A DNA stretch of 64,000 nt. It comes from Moraxella sp. FZFQ2102 (GTDB lineage Bacteria > Pseudomonadota > Gammaproteobacteria > Pseudomonadales > Moraxellaceae). The stretch is from positions 682,001 through 746,000 of the forward strand of contig NZ_CP099960.1 of NCBI RefSeq assembly GCF_024137865.1, read 5' to 3'. Both the position numbers and the translations under genes were made by a program. The notes beneath the pieces were generated by a model that saw nothing but the letters and a program-made list of their open reading frames with translations, made no database searches and had not been told where the DNA came from. Below are positions 29,672 to 38,196 of this stretch, in pieces. Numbering within the stretch: position 1 is the stretch's first letter; each line of letters starts with the position of its first letter.

Positions 29672-30669
29672 CAGACACGACCCCAATGAAAACTCGCCAA
29701 GCGTTTCATTAGGTCAGGATTTTTCACCATAATGTCATCACCTGTACGACCTTGCTCGCGGTTATAATGGATGACATTAAGACGCAGCAGCCAAAAAATC
29801 GTTGCACTATACGCCAGCATCACAGGCAGTGCCGCTTTTTCATCGGCGGTCAAAACGCGCCCCGACTCATAGCCTTCGATAAACGCCGCCATCTTCTCGG
29901 TGTCAAAATTCACGCTCTCGCCATCACTGGCATTGCCCCAAGTGGTACAAAAATCATTGATGGTGATCGCCACATCCATCACATAATATTCCACCGACAC
30001 TTCGGTAAAGTCCAAAAGACCCGTCAGGCGCGGCACATCACCGCTAAAATCCCACAAGGTATTGTCCGTGAACATATCCAAATGGCACAAACCCTTTGGC
30101 AAATCACTTGGCAGATTGGCGTGCGCATCCCAAATATCATTCATAAGACGCGCTTCATCAATCGGCATAAAAGCTGTTTCGCGCACCTTGACTCTTGCCC
30201 AGTCGTACAAAGGCACGCCATATTCTTCGGCAGGCTGTAGCGTTGTCAAGGTATTATGAAGCACCGCTAAAGCCTTGCCCATCTCATGACACATCGACAC
30301 TGTGGTCGCTGTCGGGTGCACACCTGCCAATTTTGGCACAACCAAAATCGCCTTATTCTCATAGCGCATCACGCAATCTTCACCGATGTGTGTGCCTTTG
30401 GCGGTTTTTTTAATCAAAGGTGCAGCGATCGGCAAATCATCTTTAAGCGTGTGCATCACGGTCGCCATCTTGATGATGTCATCAGGCACGCGCTCTTCGT
30501 ACAAGGTGAACACATAGCTAAACGCATCGCCTTTATCGCCATCGGTCTGCACGAACCAATTGGAATTTTTGATCCCTTGGACGATCGGAATTGCCTTTTT
30601 AAAAGGCACGCCATACAAGCCACAAAAGGCATAAAATTCATCATCAGACAAATGGGTATAAACAGACAT
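29671..30669 (-). CDS. thrB: Homoserine kinase, aminoglycoside-phosphotransferase fold
   Basis: Phosphorylates homoserine in the threonine pathway. The 332-residue product begins MSVYTHLSDDEFYAFCGLYG and contains GIKNSNWFVQTDG near residue 35. It carries the kinase catalytic loop GLCHLDMFTDNTLWDF near residue 195 and the Mg-binding Asp in GLLDFTEVSVEYYVMDVA. This is the ThrB type related to methylthioribose kinases found in Pseudomonas and Moraxellaceae, not the GHMP type of enterics. The frame is open to 30738, but ATG 30669 fits the family start. Confidence 0.9.
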   Translation of the reverse strand: MSVYTHLSDDEFYAFCGLYGVPFKKAIPIVQGIKNSNWFVQTDGDKGDAFSYVFTLYEERVPDDIIKMATVMHTLKDDLPIAAPLIKKTAKGTHIGEDCVMRYENKAILVVPKLAGVHPTATTVSMCHEMGKALAVLHNTLTTLQPAEEYGVPLYDWARVKVRETAFMPIDEARLMNDIWDAHANLPSDLPKGLCHLDMFTDNTLWDFSGDVPRLTGLLDFTEVSVEYYVMDVAITINDFCTTWGNASDGESVNFDTEKMAAFIEGYESGRVLTADEKAALPVMLAYSATIFWLLRLNVIHYNREQGRTGDDIMVKNPDLMKRLASFHWGRV

Positions 30670-30947
30670 AAAGCACCACTTCGGTTGGCAAAAAGATAAG
30701 GTTTTGATGCGTAACAAGCCTTGGCGTATCAAAATCACTAAAACTGCTGATATTTTAATAAAACTTTGTTAAAATTGCCAAAGTATTTTTGGATGGTTGC
30801 TTATAAATTTTATTTATTAAGTTAATATTTAAAAATAGTTGTGTGTTTTATAATAAATAATACAGCAATTGATGTTTGAAAATACGGCAAATTCAGCCAA
30901 TTTTTATGCCAAGTACAATTTAACTTGCCAAAACAAAGGACATTCCC

Positions 30948-31724
30948 ATGTTAGCCAAACGCCTAATTCCCTGCCTAGATGTTGAAAATGGTCGCGTCGT
31001 CAAGGGTGTGAATTTCGTGGACATCAAAGACGCAGGCGACCCTGTGGAAGTCTCCAAACGCTACAACGATCAAGGCGCAGACGAGATCACCTTTTTGGAC
31101 ATCACCGCCACATCAGATGGGCGCGACACCACTTATCACACCGTTGAGCTGATCGCCAAATCCATCTTTATCCCACTAACCGTCGGCGGTGGCGTGCGTA
31201 AAATCGAAGACATCAGAAATCTATTAAACGCAGGCGCAGACAAGGTCGGCATCAATTCAGCCGCCATCACCAATCCTGATTTGGTCAGTGATGCCGCCGC
31301 GCGTTTTGGCAATCAATGCATCGTCGTCTCCATCGATGCCAAGCGCGTGCTGCGCGCAGATGGCAGTACGGGTTTTGAGATTTTCACCCACGGCGGACGC
31401 AAAGCCACAGGCATCGACGCCATCGAATGGGCAAAACAAATGACCGCGCGCGGTGCAGGCGAATTGCTCGTCACCAGCATGGATGGCGACGGCACACGCC
31501 AAGGCTACGACCTTGAACTGACACGCACCATCGCCGACAGCGTCAATATCCCTGTGATCGCATCAGGCGGCGTGGGCAATCTACAACACCTTGCTGATGG
31601 CGTCATCCAAGGCGGTGCGGACGCGGTGCTTGCGGCGAGTATTTTTCACTTTGGCGATTATACCATCCGAGAAGCCAAAGAATTTATGGCAGCGCAAAAT
31701 ATCCCTGTGCGCTTGATTTGGTAA
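30948..31724 (+). CDS. hisF: Imidazole glycerol phosphate synthase subunit HisF
   Basis: Cyclase subunit that forms imidazole glycerol phosphate and AICAR from PRFAR and ammonia delivered by HisH. The 258-residue TIM barrel starts [20 protein letters not shown] with the catalytic Asp11. The second catalytic Asp is in VVSIDAKRV near residue 130, and phosphate-binding loops are GGGVRKIED and [10 protein letters not shown]. An aaagga ribosome binding site lies upstream. hisH and hisA are not adjacent. Confidence 0.97.
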   Translation: MLAKRLIPCLDVENGRVVKGVNFVDIKDAGDPVEVSKRYNDQGADEITFLDITATSDGRDTTYHTVELIAKSIFIPLTVGGGVRKIEDIRNLLNAGADKVGINSAAITNPDLVSDAAARFGNQCIVVSIDAKRVLRADGSTGFEIFTHGGRKATGIDAIEWAKQMTARGAGELLVTSMDGDGTRQGYDLELTRTIADSVNIPVIASGGVGNLQHLADGVIQGGADAVLAASIFHFGDYTIREAKEFMAAQNIPVRLIW

Positions 31725-31866
31725 ATTCAGCCATCGATCAGATGGGGCATTTTAAAAATGCTATTTAGCCCAATTTTGCAACTTTTATTTGCAAAAACTT
31801 GCTTATAAACGCCATCAAACTGTGTTAAAATAACCGCAACCATTTATAAATTTTAGGATAATTATT

Positions 31867-32361
31867 ATGACAACTTTTACTGCTCAAAAAACCGCCATCA
31901 CGCACATCGAAGGTGCTTTGCATGACAATTCAGCGGTGCGTATCGCCATCGCCGTGGGTCGTTTTAATGGCTTTTTGGTCGAAAGCTTGGTAGAAGGCGC
32001 GATCGATGCCCTAGTGCGTCATGGCGTACAAGGCGCGAATATCGATGTGGTGCGCGTACCAGGTGCGTTTGAGCTACCATTGACCGCCAAGCGTCTTGCT
32101 GAGTCGGATAAATATGATGCTGTGGTGGTATTGGGCGCAATCATCCGCGGTGCAACGCCACACTTTGATATCGTCGCCAATGAGTCAGCCAAAGGCCTAA
32201 GCCAAGTGGCGCTATCTTCAGGCAAGCCTGTCATCAATGGCATCTTGACCACCGAAAACATCGAACAGACCATCGAGCGCGCCGGCACCAAAGCTGGCAA
32301 CAAAGGCTATGAAGCTGCCTTGACCGCACTTGAGATGGTTTCTGTATTAAAAGCGATTTAA
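31867..32361 (+). CDS. ribH: 6,7-dimethyl-8-ribityllumazine synthase
   Basis: Penultimate enzyme of riboflavin synthesis. The 164-residue protein shows [20 protein letters not shown] near residue 22, the ligand-binding VPGAFELPL near residue 60, and [22 protein letters not shown] near residue 90 with the catalytic His. It is separated from nusB by a 393-bp spacer, so it is not tightly coupled to it here. No FMN riboswitch was recognised in the 142 bp upstream. Confidence 0.96.
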   Translation: MTTFTAQKTAITHIEGALHDNSAVRIAIAVGRFNGFLVESLVEGAIDALVRHGVQGANIDVVRVPGAFELPLTAKRLAESDKYDAVVVLGAIIRGATPHFDIVANESAKGLSQVALSSGKPVINGILTTENIEQTIERAGTKAGNKGYEAALTALEMVSVLKAI

Positions 32362-32754
32362 TATACCGTTTATATCGCAAGATTGTGGGAGATGCAAGCG
32401 CACGCCCACTTTTGACTTTTTAAGTTTTTGGTTTTTATAGTTCATTAAATTCAAAATACGCCATATGAGCTTTTGCGTTCGTGGTAAGCCAAATCGAACC
32501 AGAACAGAAAACCACTCCACCCTTCGATAGTTCGGCAGGCTCACTACTTTAGAGCGAACGGTTTTGGTGGTTTTGGTGGTTTTTGAAGTTAAATCACTAT
32601 ATATAACCGCTTGAATGTGCTTAAGCGGCACATTTTTGGATCTATCCACACTATTTAACAATCAATCACCTTTTGCTTTGGCGCGATTTGTTTTATCATA
32701 TCGGCATCTGCCGATAAACTGTTGCCCATTTTGTCTTTTGCAAGCGAGAATATC
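32362..32754. other. Repeat-bearing spacer between ribH and nusB
   Basis: A 393-bp non-coding spacer. It holds a dispersed inverted-repeat element (32476-32561) and a short stem aaccgcttgaatgtgcttaagcggca (about 32598-32625). The remainder looks like promoter DNA for nusB. The minus-strand open frame across it (32347-32661) is made of repeat sequence and is not credible. Confidence 0.6.
32476..32561. repeat. Dispersed inverted-repeat element, copy 1 (diverged)
   Basis: The left arm cgttcgtggtaagccaaatcgaacc and the right arm around ttcggcaggctcactactttagagcgaacgg resemble the two halves of the element at 40815-40884. That form is the cgttcgtggtgagc...gtcgaacc type of interspersed repeat common in gammaproteobacteria. 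This copy is the more degenerate of the two. Confidence 0.6.
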
Positions 32755-33282
32755 ATGACTGACATCGACATCACCTTGGCCGAAACTGGCTACAAAACCA
32801 CCCATACTGCCGTGCGTAAGGCGCGCCGCTTTGCCCTGCAAGGCTTGTACGAGTGGCTATTGACCGATTATCGCCTTGCCAAGACGGATAAAGCCTTGGT
32901 CGGTGGCAATGAGCCGCACACCATCGTTGCGCGTACGCGTGCGGATAATGCCATGCATACGGTACATCTTGGCTATTATCATGAGCTGATGCGCAAGATT
33001 CCTGAGCAAGCAGGTGAGTTGATTGTGGATATCTCTCGTCATCTTGATCGTAATTTTGATGCACTTGATACCGTCGAAAAAGCCATTCTGCTGATCGGCG
33101 CTTATGAACTCAAATACAGCCTACACATCCCTTATAAAGTCGTGCTGGATGAAGCCATGCAGCTGAACACTCACTTTGGTGCAACCGATGCGCACAAGCT
33201 GATCAATGCCGTGCTGGATCAATACGCCAAAATCGTGCGTGAGACCGAAGTGCGTGCCCATAAAGCCCAAAAAGACGCGTAA
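32755..33282 (+). CDS. nusB: Transcription antitermination factor NusB
   Basis: Binds boxA RNA with NusE (S10) to support rRNA antitermination. The 175-residue all-helical protein contains [16 protein letters not shown] near residue 22, then [26 protein letters not shown] near residue 102 and [30 protein letters not shown]. It is longer than E. coli NusB (139), with an insert before the conserved core. ATG 32755 is preferred over 32722. thiL follows after 46 bp, the common nusB-thiL arrangement. Confidence 0.95.
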   Translation: MTDIDITLAETGYKTTHTAVRKARRFALQGLYEWLLTDYRLAKTDKALVGGNEPHTIVARTRADNAMHTVHLGYYHELMRKIPEQAGELIVDISRHLDRNFDALDTVEKAILLIGAYELKYSLHIPYKVVLDEAMQLNTHFGATDAHKLINAVLDQYAKIVRETEVRAHKAQKDA

Positions 33283-33328
33283 ACCCAAGCAACTTTTACC
33301 AAGTTCATGCCAAGCCAAGAAATCGACC

Positions 33329-34258
33329 ATGTCCGAATTTTCGCTCATCGCCAAGCATTTTAGCCGTCATACGGCAGCAGATGACATCGCCATCAGTGTC
33401 GGTGATGACTGCGCGGTGCTGGATGTACCGATGGGGCATCAGTTGGTGATCTGCACCGATACCATGGTGGAAAATCGCCACTACCCTGCCGATACGCCTG
33501 CACACGCGGTGGGCTATAAGGCGGTGGCGGTAAATCTATCCGACCTTGCAGCGATGGGCGCGACACCACACAGCATCACGCTGGCACTTAGCCTGCCAAA
33601 ATACGATGCCGCATGGGTAGCGGGCTTTGCCGATGGACTGTATCAGATCTGCGATGAATTTGGTGTAAAATTAATCGGCGGTGACACTACTTATTCGCCG
33701 ACCACCACCATTAGCATCACCGCGACAGGCTTTGTACCACAAGGCGCTGCCATCACACGCAGCGGTGCAAAGCTTGGCGATATTATCTGTGTCAGTGGAC
33801 AGATTGGCTCGGCAAGCTTGGCGTTATCACAGGTTTTGCAAGGCAAGGTAAGTCCTTTGCGCGCTGCACTGGATTATCCGACGCCACAAGTTGCTCTTGG
33901 GCAAGCGCTCAAGGGATTTGCCAATAGCATGATCGACATCTCTGATGGCCTGGGGCAGGATCTGGGGCATATTCTGACAGCAAGCGGTGTGGGCGCAAGG
34001 CTAAATCTTGAACAGATTCCTTGTACTGATACGGTCGCTGCCCTGCCTTTTGCCGAGAAATATCAGCATATTTTAAATGGCGGCGATGATTATCAGCTGT
34101 GCTTTACCCTACCAGTAACAAAGCTTGCGCAATTTCAGGCTGATTTTGCCCACTTACCTATTTATCCGATTGGACAGATCAGTGTTGATGATGGTTTGGT
34201 GCTGTTTGAGCATGGTAAGGCGGTGGATTTTAAGGTGAAAGGTTGGGAGCATTTTTAA
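33329..34258 (+). CDS. thiL: Thiamine-monophosphate kinase
   Basis: Phosphorylates thiamine monophosphate to thiamine diphosphate. The 309-residue product begins MSEFSLIAKHF and shows ISVGDDCAVLDV (residues 25-36), ICTDTMVENRHYP near residue 44, KAVAVNLSDLAAMGATP near residue 65 and IGGDTTYSP near residue 117, all part of the nucleotide- and metal-binding PurM-like fold. The frame is open to 33206, overlapping nusB, but ATG 33329 matches the family. It belongs to the nusB-thiL-(34272 gene)-pgpA run. Confidence 0.95.
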   Translation: MSEFSLIAKHFSRHTAADDIAISVGDDCAVLDVPMGHQLVICTDTMVENRHYPADTPAHAVGYKAVAVNLSDLAAMGATPHSITLALSLPKYDAAWVAGFADGLYQICDEFGVKLIGGDTTYSPTTTISITATGFVPQGAAITRSGAKLGDIICVSGQIGSASLALSQVLQGKVSPLRAALDYPTPQVALGQALKGFANSMIDISDGLGQDLGHILTASGVGARLNLEQIPCTDTVAALPFAEKYQHILNGGDDYQLCFTLPVTKLAQFQADFAHLPIYPIGQISVDDGLVLFEHGKAVDFKVKGWEHF

Positions 34259-34271
34259 GGAATTATGTACA

Positions 34272-34844
34272 ATGGATAGTCAAAATCTAGAAAAAACCGA
34301 ACGCCTAATTCGCGAAATCAATCTAATCCACGCCAAATACTCCCAAGATTATTTTGAAACGGGCAAAGTAGAAAAACTCAACCTAAGTCGCACGCTAAAA
34401 AATGTGCCGGTTGAACACATCTTATCATATCGCCTGAATCTACACGAAGCCATCAATGATTATCTACTATTTGCCGATACCAAAGACATCACTTTTTATT
34501 ATCGAGTTAAGACTTCTGAGAGCATCGAAGCAAAAATTGCACGCTATCTTGCCCGAGATAATCAATATCCCGTGAACAATATATTAAATGATATTTTTGG
34601 TGCAAGAATTGTCCTACCTTCAGAAGACATTGGGATTATTTTAGAAAAACTGGATAGTTTTAAAGAAAAATATGGCTTAAAAAATTGGTATCTGCGCGAT
34701 GTCGATGGCTATATCGGTATTCATGTGTACTTTAAAAATGCCAGTAATTTCTACTACCCGTGGGAGCTGCAAATCTGGGATGAACGCGATGCCATGACCA
34801 ATATCCAAAATCACATCGCTTATAAACGAGATTTCGTCAAATAA
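34272..34844 (+). CDS. Small RelA/SpoT-domain protein (putative alarmone synthetase)
   Basis: A 190-residue stand-alone synthetase-like domain with no HD hydrolase, TGS or ACT domain. Motifs of (p)ppGpp synthetases are visible. FYYRVKTSESIEAKIAR near residue 77 gives the basic ATP-binding residues, NDIFGARIVL near residue 107 the metal-binding Asp, DGYIGIHVYF near residue 146, WELQIW near residue 166 the Glu, and HIAYKRDF at the end. The ATG at 34272 lies 13 bp after the thiL stop and pgpA follows after 23 bp, so it is inserted in an otherwise common nusB-thiL-pgpA operon. It is visibly AT-richer than both neighbours. Activity and product (pppGpp, ppApp or another pyrophosphorylated target) cannot be told from sequence. 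Confidence 0.75.
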   Translation: MDSQNLEKTERLIREINLIHAKYSQDYFETGKVEKLNLSRTLKNVPVEHILSYRLNLHEAINDYLLFADTKDITFYYRVKTSESIEAKIARYLARDNQYPVNNILNDIFGARIVLPSEDIGIILEKLDSFKEKYGLKNWYLRDVDGYIGIHVYFKNASNFYYPWELQIWDERDAMTNIQNHIAYKRDFVK

Positions 34845-34867
34845 CCTTCAATCAATACCATAAAACC

Positions 34868-35452
34868 ATGAGCCAATCCAAACCTGACATCTATAAAGCC
34901 AACACTTGCCCACCTTGCCCACCGACCGCCACCGCCTTTGAGCGACTGATTTATTGGCTGGGCATCGGACTGGGTTCAGGCTTGCCGCGCCGCGCCGCAG
35001 GGACTTGGGGAACGGTGGGCGGACTGATCATCGCCATTCCAATGATCTTGGCGGGGTTTTGGGCGTTTGTCACCACCACAGCATTGGGGCTTATTTTTGG
35101 CAGCTTTATCTGTGGCAAGACTTCGGCGCTGATGGGCATTGATGACGATCCGCACATTGTCTGGGATGAATGGGTCGGGATGTGGCTTGCGCTTCTGCCA
35201 AGTTTATTTGTGCTACACGAGATGGACGGTCTTAGCACAGCAACGCTGATGACGGCAGAATTTTGGCTGATTTTTGGCACAGCATTTGTGCTATTTCGCG
35301 TATTTGATGTGCTGAAGCCCGCGCCAATCAGCTGGGCGGATGAGCATTTGACGGGTGGCTTTGGCATTATGATGGACGATGTCCTAGCAGGAATCATCGC
35401 AGGGATGATTACGGTGATTGGGCTGTTTTCGTTTGGTATTCTGCCAAGCTAA
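34868..35452 (+). CDS. pgpA: Phosphatidylglycerophosphatase A
   Basis: Inner membrane enzyme that dephosphorylates phosphatidylglycerophosphate. The 194-residue protein has the family core GSGLPRRAAGTWGTVGGL near residue 36 and DDPHIVWDEWVGMWLALLP near residue 96 with acidic active-site residues. LFRVFDVLKPAPISWAD follows near residue 145, then a C-terminal helix. The N-terminus is extended and contains CPPCPP. It is the last gene of the nusB-thiL run and a terminator follows. Confidence 0.93.
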   Translation: MSQSKPDIYKANTCPPCPPTATAFERLIYWLGIGLGSGLPRRAAGTWGTVGGLIIAIPMILAGFWAFVTTTALGLIFGSFICGKTSALMGIDDDPHIVWDEWVGMWLALLPSLFVLHEMDGLSTATLMTAEFWLIFGTAFVLFRVFDVLKPAPISWADEHLTGGFGIMMDDVLAGIIAGMITVIGLFSFGILPS

Positions 35453-35492
35453 ATGTACAATCAAACCATATACACCACCTGATTTAACCACC

Positions 35493-35517
35493 AACCGCTT
35501 TACCCAAAGCGGTTTTT
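35493..35517 (+). terminator. Intrinsic terminator after pgpA
   Basis: aaccgcttt (35493-35501) pairs with aaagcggtt (35506-35514) around accc, followed by five T in total. Confidence 0.85.
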
Positions 35518-35661
35518 AGCCCTTTAAATTCACCAATCCATTGGCAAAACTTCAGTAAGCTCTTTGCAAATGATAGGCAATTTTTCACGCCATGTTGTAA
35601 GATTTTTGCCAGCTTGCAAGTTTTATTGTACATTGATATAACAAAATCGCCGATTTTATGG

Positions 35662-35690
35662 TTGTACACGCAATAAAAAAGGCGTATTCT
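35662..35690 (+). promoter_or_regulatory. Promoter of the exported NTF2-like gene
   Basis: TTGTAC (35662-35667) and TATTCT (35685-35690) are spaced 17 bp apart. The predicted 5' untranslated region is about 110 nt and starts with a hairpin. Confidence 0.5.
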
Positions 35691-35805
35691 ATGCACCAAC
35701 AAGCAAACAATAACAAAAAACCACTGCTTGTTATTATAAAAATAAAATAAATAATCACAATAATGATTTAATCATCAAAAAATAACCAAAATAAGGAATA
35801 TACTC

Positions 35806-36393
35806 ATGAAAAAATTCATGCCAGCTCTACTATCAGCCGTTGTTGCATTCTCAGCTGTATCACCTGCTTTTGCTGTTGATAATGGCAATCTACTCCAAAA
35901 ATCCCTTGCCGCACAAGGCAGCAACCCAAAAGCCAAAGCAGCAGACCAAACTGGCGGTGATTTTCGTTTTGACAAAAATCCAAAAATCGCCCAAGAACAA
36001 CAAGCTGTGTACAACCAAATCATCCGTTATCAAGATGCACTAAATAGTGGCGACACCGCAACTATCCTAACCTTATTCGCAGCACCAGAAAGCTACTCGC
36101 AATGGAACGAAGTGCTGACCGCAGACACCACCCAAGAGCGCAAACAGCAGTATGACAACTTATTCAAAAACGAAAAATTTGTCACCGACTTCGCTGTCGA
36201 TAGCATCTGGGTCAATGGCGACACCGCCGTGGTACGCACCCACCATCACTTCGGCTCAGTGGTCACAAGCCTAAAAGACCAACGCAGCGTCATCGATCTA
36301 AACCGCGAAGTGTTCGTGATGACCAAACAAAATGGCGAGTGGAAAATTTTCCTATACACTTTCAATGTCAATCCATTACAAGGCGTCGCCTAA
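35806..36393 (+). CDS. Exported NTF2-like (nuclear transport factor 2 family) protein
   Basis: A 195-residue protein with a clear Sec signal peptide (MKKFMPALLSAVVAFS...SPAFA, cleavage near residue 23). A polar linker and an NTF2/SnoaL/DUF4440-type cone domain follow, including YQDALNSGDTATILTLFA near residue 78 and the final strands LNREVFVMTKQNGEWKIFLYTFN. The same closing pattern is seen in the lipoprotein at 60847-61371, so the two are likely distant paralogues. The function is unknown; the fold binds small ligands or acts in scaffolds. It probably acts in the periplasm. Confidence 0.75.
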   Translation: MKKFMPALLSAVVAFSAVSPAFAVDNGNLLQKSLAAQGSNPKAKAADQTGGDFRFDKNPKIAQEQQAVYNQIIRYQDALNSGDTATILTLFAAPESYSQWNEVLTADTTQERKQQYDNLFKNEKFVTDFAVDSIWVNGDTAVVRTHHHFGSVVTSLKDQRSVIDLNREVFVMTKQNGEWKIFLYTFNVNPLQGVA

Positions 36394-36418
36394 CCCATCC
36401 ACCCCTACGCTCCACAAG

Positions 36419-36450
36419 CAGGTCGTTTACGCGACCTGTTTTTTATTTTT
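36419..36450 (+). terminator. Intrinsic terminator after the NTF2-like gene
   Basis: caggtcg (36419-36425) pairs with cgacctg (36432-36438), followed by ttttttattttt. Confidence 0.85.
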
Positions 36451-36545
36451 TATACAAAACCACAACCAAAGCCATCTAAAATTTTGCCAAAATCTCATGA
36501 ATTTTTGCTAAAATTGATGGATTAACAATTTTTAAGGAAAATCCC

Positions 36546-37901
36546 ATGACGCTACACACCATCATCTTAGCCGCTGGCAAAGGCACTCGCATGAAATCAA
36601 CTCGCCCAAAGGTGCTACAGACCTTGGCGGGTAAAGCTTTGGTCAAGCATGTCTTGGATACTTGCCAAGCGGTCGAATCAGACGGCACGGTGCTGATTTA
36701 TGGCTTTGGTGGTGAGATGGTCAAGGCGGATTTGGTGGATTATCCAGTGACTTTCGCTGAGCAAGCCGAGCAGCTTGGCACGGGTCACGCGGTAAAAATG
36801 GCACTGCCACACTTACCGACCGATGGCAAAAGCTTGATTCTATACGGTGATGTGCCACTAACCCAAGCCGATACCTTGGCAAAGCTTGTCGCCGCCAATA
36901 CTGACGGCATCTCTATGCTAACCCTAGATGTCGCCAACCCATTTGGCTTAGGTCGCATCGTGCGTGATAATGGTAAAGTCGTCGCCATCGTCGAACAAAA
37001 AGACGCCACCGAAGCACAAAAGCAAATCACTGAGATCAACAGCGGCATCTACTGTGTGGACAATGCCCTACTACACAAATACTTGCCAGCACTGAGCAAT
37101 GACAACGCCCAAGGTGAGTATTACCTGACCGACATCGTCAAAATGGCGGTCGCTGATGGCATCACCATCGCCACCATCGCGCCTGAATACGAATTTGAGA
37201 TCGAAGGTGTGAACGATCGCATTCAGCTTGCCAATCTTGAGCGCACTTATCAAGCCCACCAAATTCACGCCCTACAGCTTGCAGGGGTGCAGTTCGCCGA
37301 CCCAAACCGCGTGGACATTCGCGGCAGCTTAACCTGCGGACAAGATGTCTTTATCGACATCAACACTGTCTTTATCGGCGATGTCACGCTTGGCAATGGC
37401 GTACAAATCGATGCCGGCACCGTCATCAGCAATACCACTATCGGCGATAACACCCACATCAAGCCAAACTGCGTGATCGATGACAGCACCATCGGCGCAG
37501 GCGTCACCATCGGCCCATTCGCCCATCTGCGTCCAAAGACCGTACTGGCAGACAAGGTAAAAATCGGCAACTTCGTCGAAACCAAAAAAACCACTGTCGG
37601 TCTTGGCAGTAAAATCAACCACCTAAGCTATGTCGGCGATGCCACACTTGGCGCAGATGTCAATATCGGTGCAGGGGTGATTACTTGCAATTATGATGGC
37701 GTGAATAAATTTAACACCATCATCGGTGATAATGCCTTTGTCGGCAGCAACTCAAGCCTAGTCGCCCCTGTTAAAGTCGGCGCAGGCGCAACCATCGGTG
37801 CTGGCTCAGTCATCACCAAAGACAGCCCCGATGGCAAGCTTACCCTAGCACGCAGCAAGCAAATCACCATCGATGCTTGGACGCGCCCTGTGAAGAAATA
37901 A
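36546..37901 (+). CDS. glmU: Bifunctional GlmU (uridyltransferase / acetyltransferase)
   Basis: Makes UDP-GlcNAc for peptidoglycan and lipid A. Of the 451 residues, the N-terminal half is the pyrophosphorylase (ILAAGKGTRMKSTRPKVLQ at residues 7-25, LYGDVPLTQ near 101). The C-terminal half is a left-handed beta-helix of hexapeptide repeats (from about residue 255) that acetylates GlcN-1-P; FVETKKTTVGLGSKINHLSYVGDA carries conserved active-site residues. A ribosome binding site (aagga) precedes ATG 36546. Confidence 0.97.
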   Translation: MTLHTIILAAGKGTRMKSTRPKVLQTLAGKALVKHVLDTCQAVESDGTVLIYGFGGEMVKADLVDYPVTFAEQAEQLGTGHAVKMALPHLPTDGKSLILYGDVPLTQADTLAKLVAANTDGISMLTLDVANPFGLGRIVRDNGKVVAIVEQKDATEAQKQITEINSGIYCVDNALLHKYLPALSNDNAQGEYYLTDIVKMAVADGITIATIAPEYEFEIEGVNDRIQLANLERTYQAHQIHALQLAGVQFADPNRVDIRGSLTCGQDVFIDINTVFIGDVTLGNGVQIDAGTVISNTTIGDNTHIKPNCVIDDSTIGAGVTIGPFAHLRPKTVLADKVKIGNFVETKKTTVGLGSKINHLSYVGDATLGADVNIGAGVITCNYDGVNKFNTIIGDNAFVGSNSSLVAPVKVGAGATIGAGSVITKDSPDGKLTLARSKQITIDAWTRPVKK

Positions 37902-37923
37902 TTCATGGAAAATAATTAAGCAT

Positions 37924-37957
37924 AAAAGTACAAATCGTTGGTGGTTTGTGCTTTTTT
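37924..37957 (+). terminator. Intrinsic terminator after glmU
   Basis: aaaagtacaaa pairs with tttgtgctttt (one G-U pair) and ends in six T. Confidence 0.75.
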
Positions 37958-38196
37958 ATGGTTGTTTTAAATGTGAATAAAAAGCTGAAAATACTGACAA
38001 TCTGATGATTTTAAAAGATAATTTTGCTTTGACCTACCAATAAATTCCATCAGCCAAAATCATCAGTAATTTAAAACAAATACACCCAATTCACCCACTT
38101 TATTACCACAAATTTGTATAATCAAAATTTAAATTTGCTAATTATTTGGAAAACTCTTATAATTGCTCAAATTTTGTACACTTCCAAGGATGAGCC

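Larger units (their letters stand above)
35453..35805. other. Intergenic region pgpA to NTF2-like gene
   Basis: A 353-bp spacer with the pgpA terminator (35493-35517), a likely promoter (35662-35690), and an 8-bp hairpin aacaagca/tgcttgtt (35698-35732) that would fall at the start of the downstream transcript. No credible gene is present. Confidence 0.55.

Noticed and set aside
31725-31866. Possible FMN riboswitch before ribH
   Set aside because: The 142-bp spacer lacks the conserved AGGGxxxGGGTG-like RFN helices I would expect.
32347-32661. Minus-strand frame of 104 codons between ribH and nusB
   Set aside because: It overlaps the 3' end of ribH, runs through the dispersed repeat and shows no domain or ribosome binding site.
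35484-35702. Minus-strand frame of 72 codons after pgpA
   Set aside because: It covers the pgpA terminator and a promoter; the composition is that of AT-rich spacer.
35691-35750. A possible 19-residue leader peptide (MHQQANNNKK...) before the NTF2-like gene
   Set aside because: Its ATG is immediately after the -10 box, so it would start upstream of or at the transcription start.
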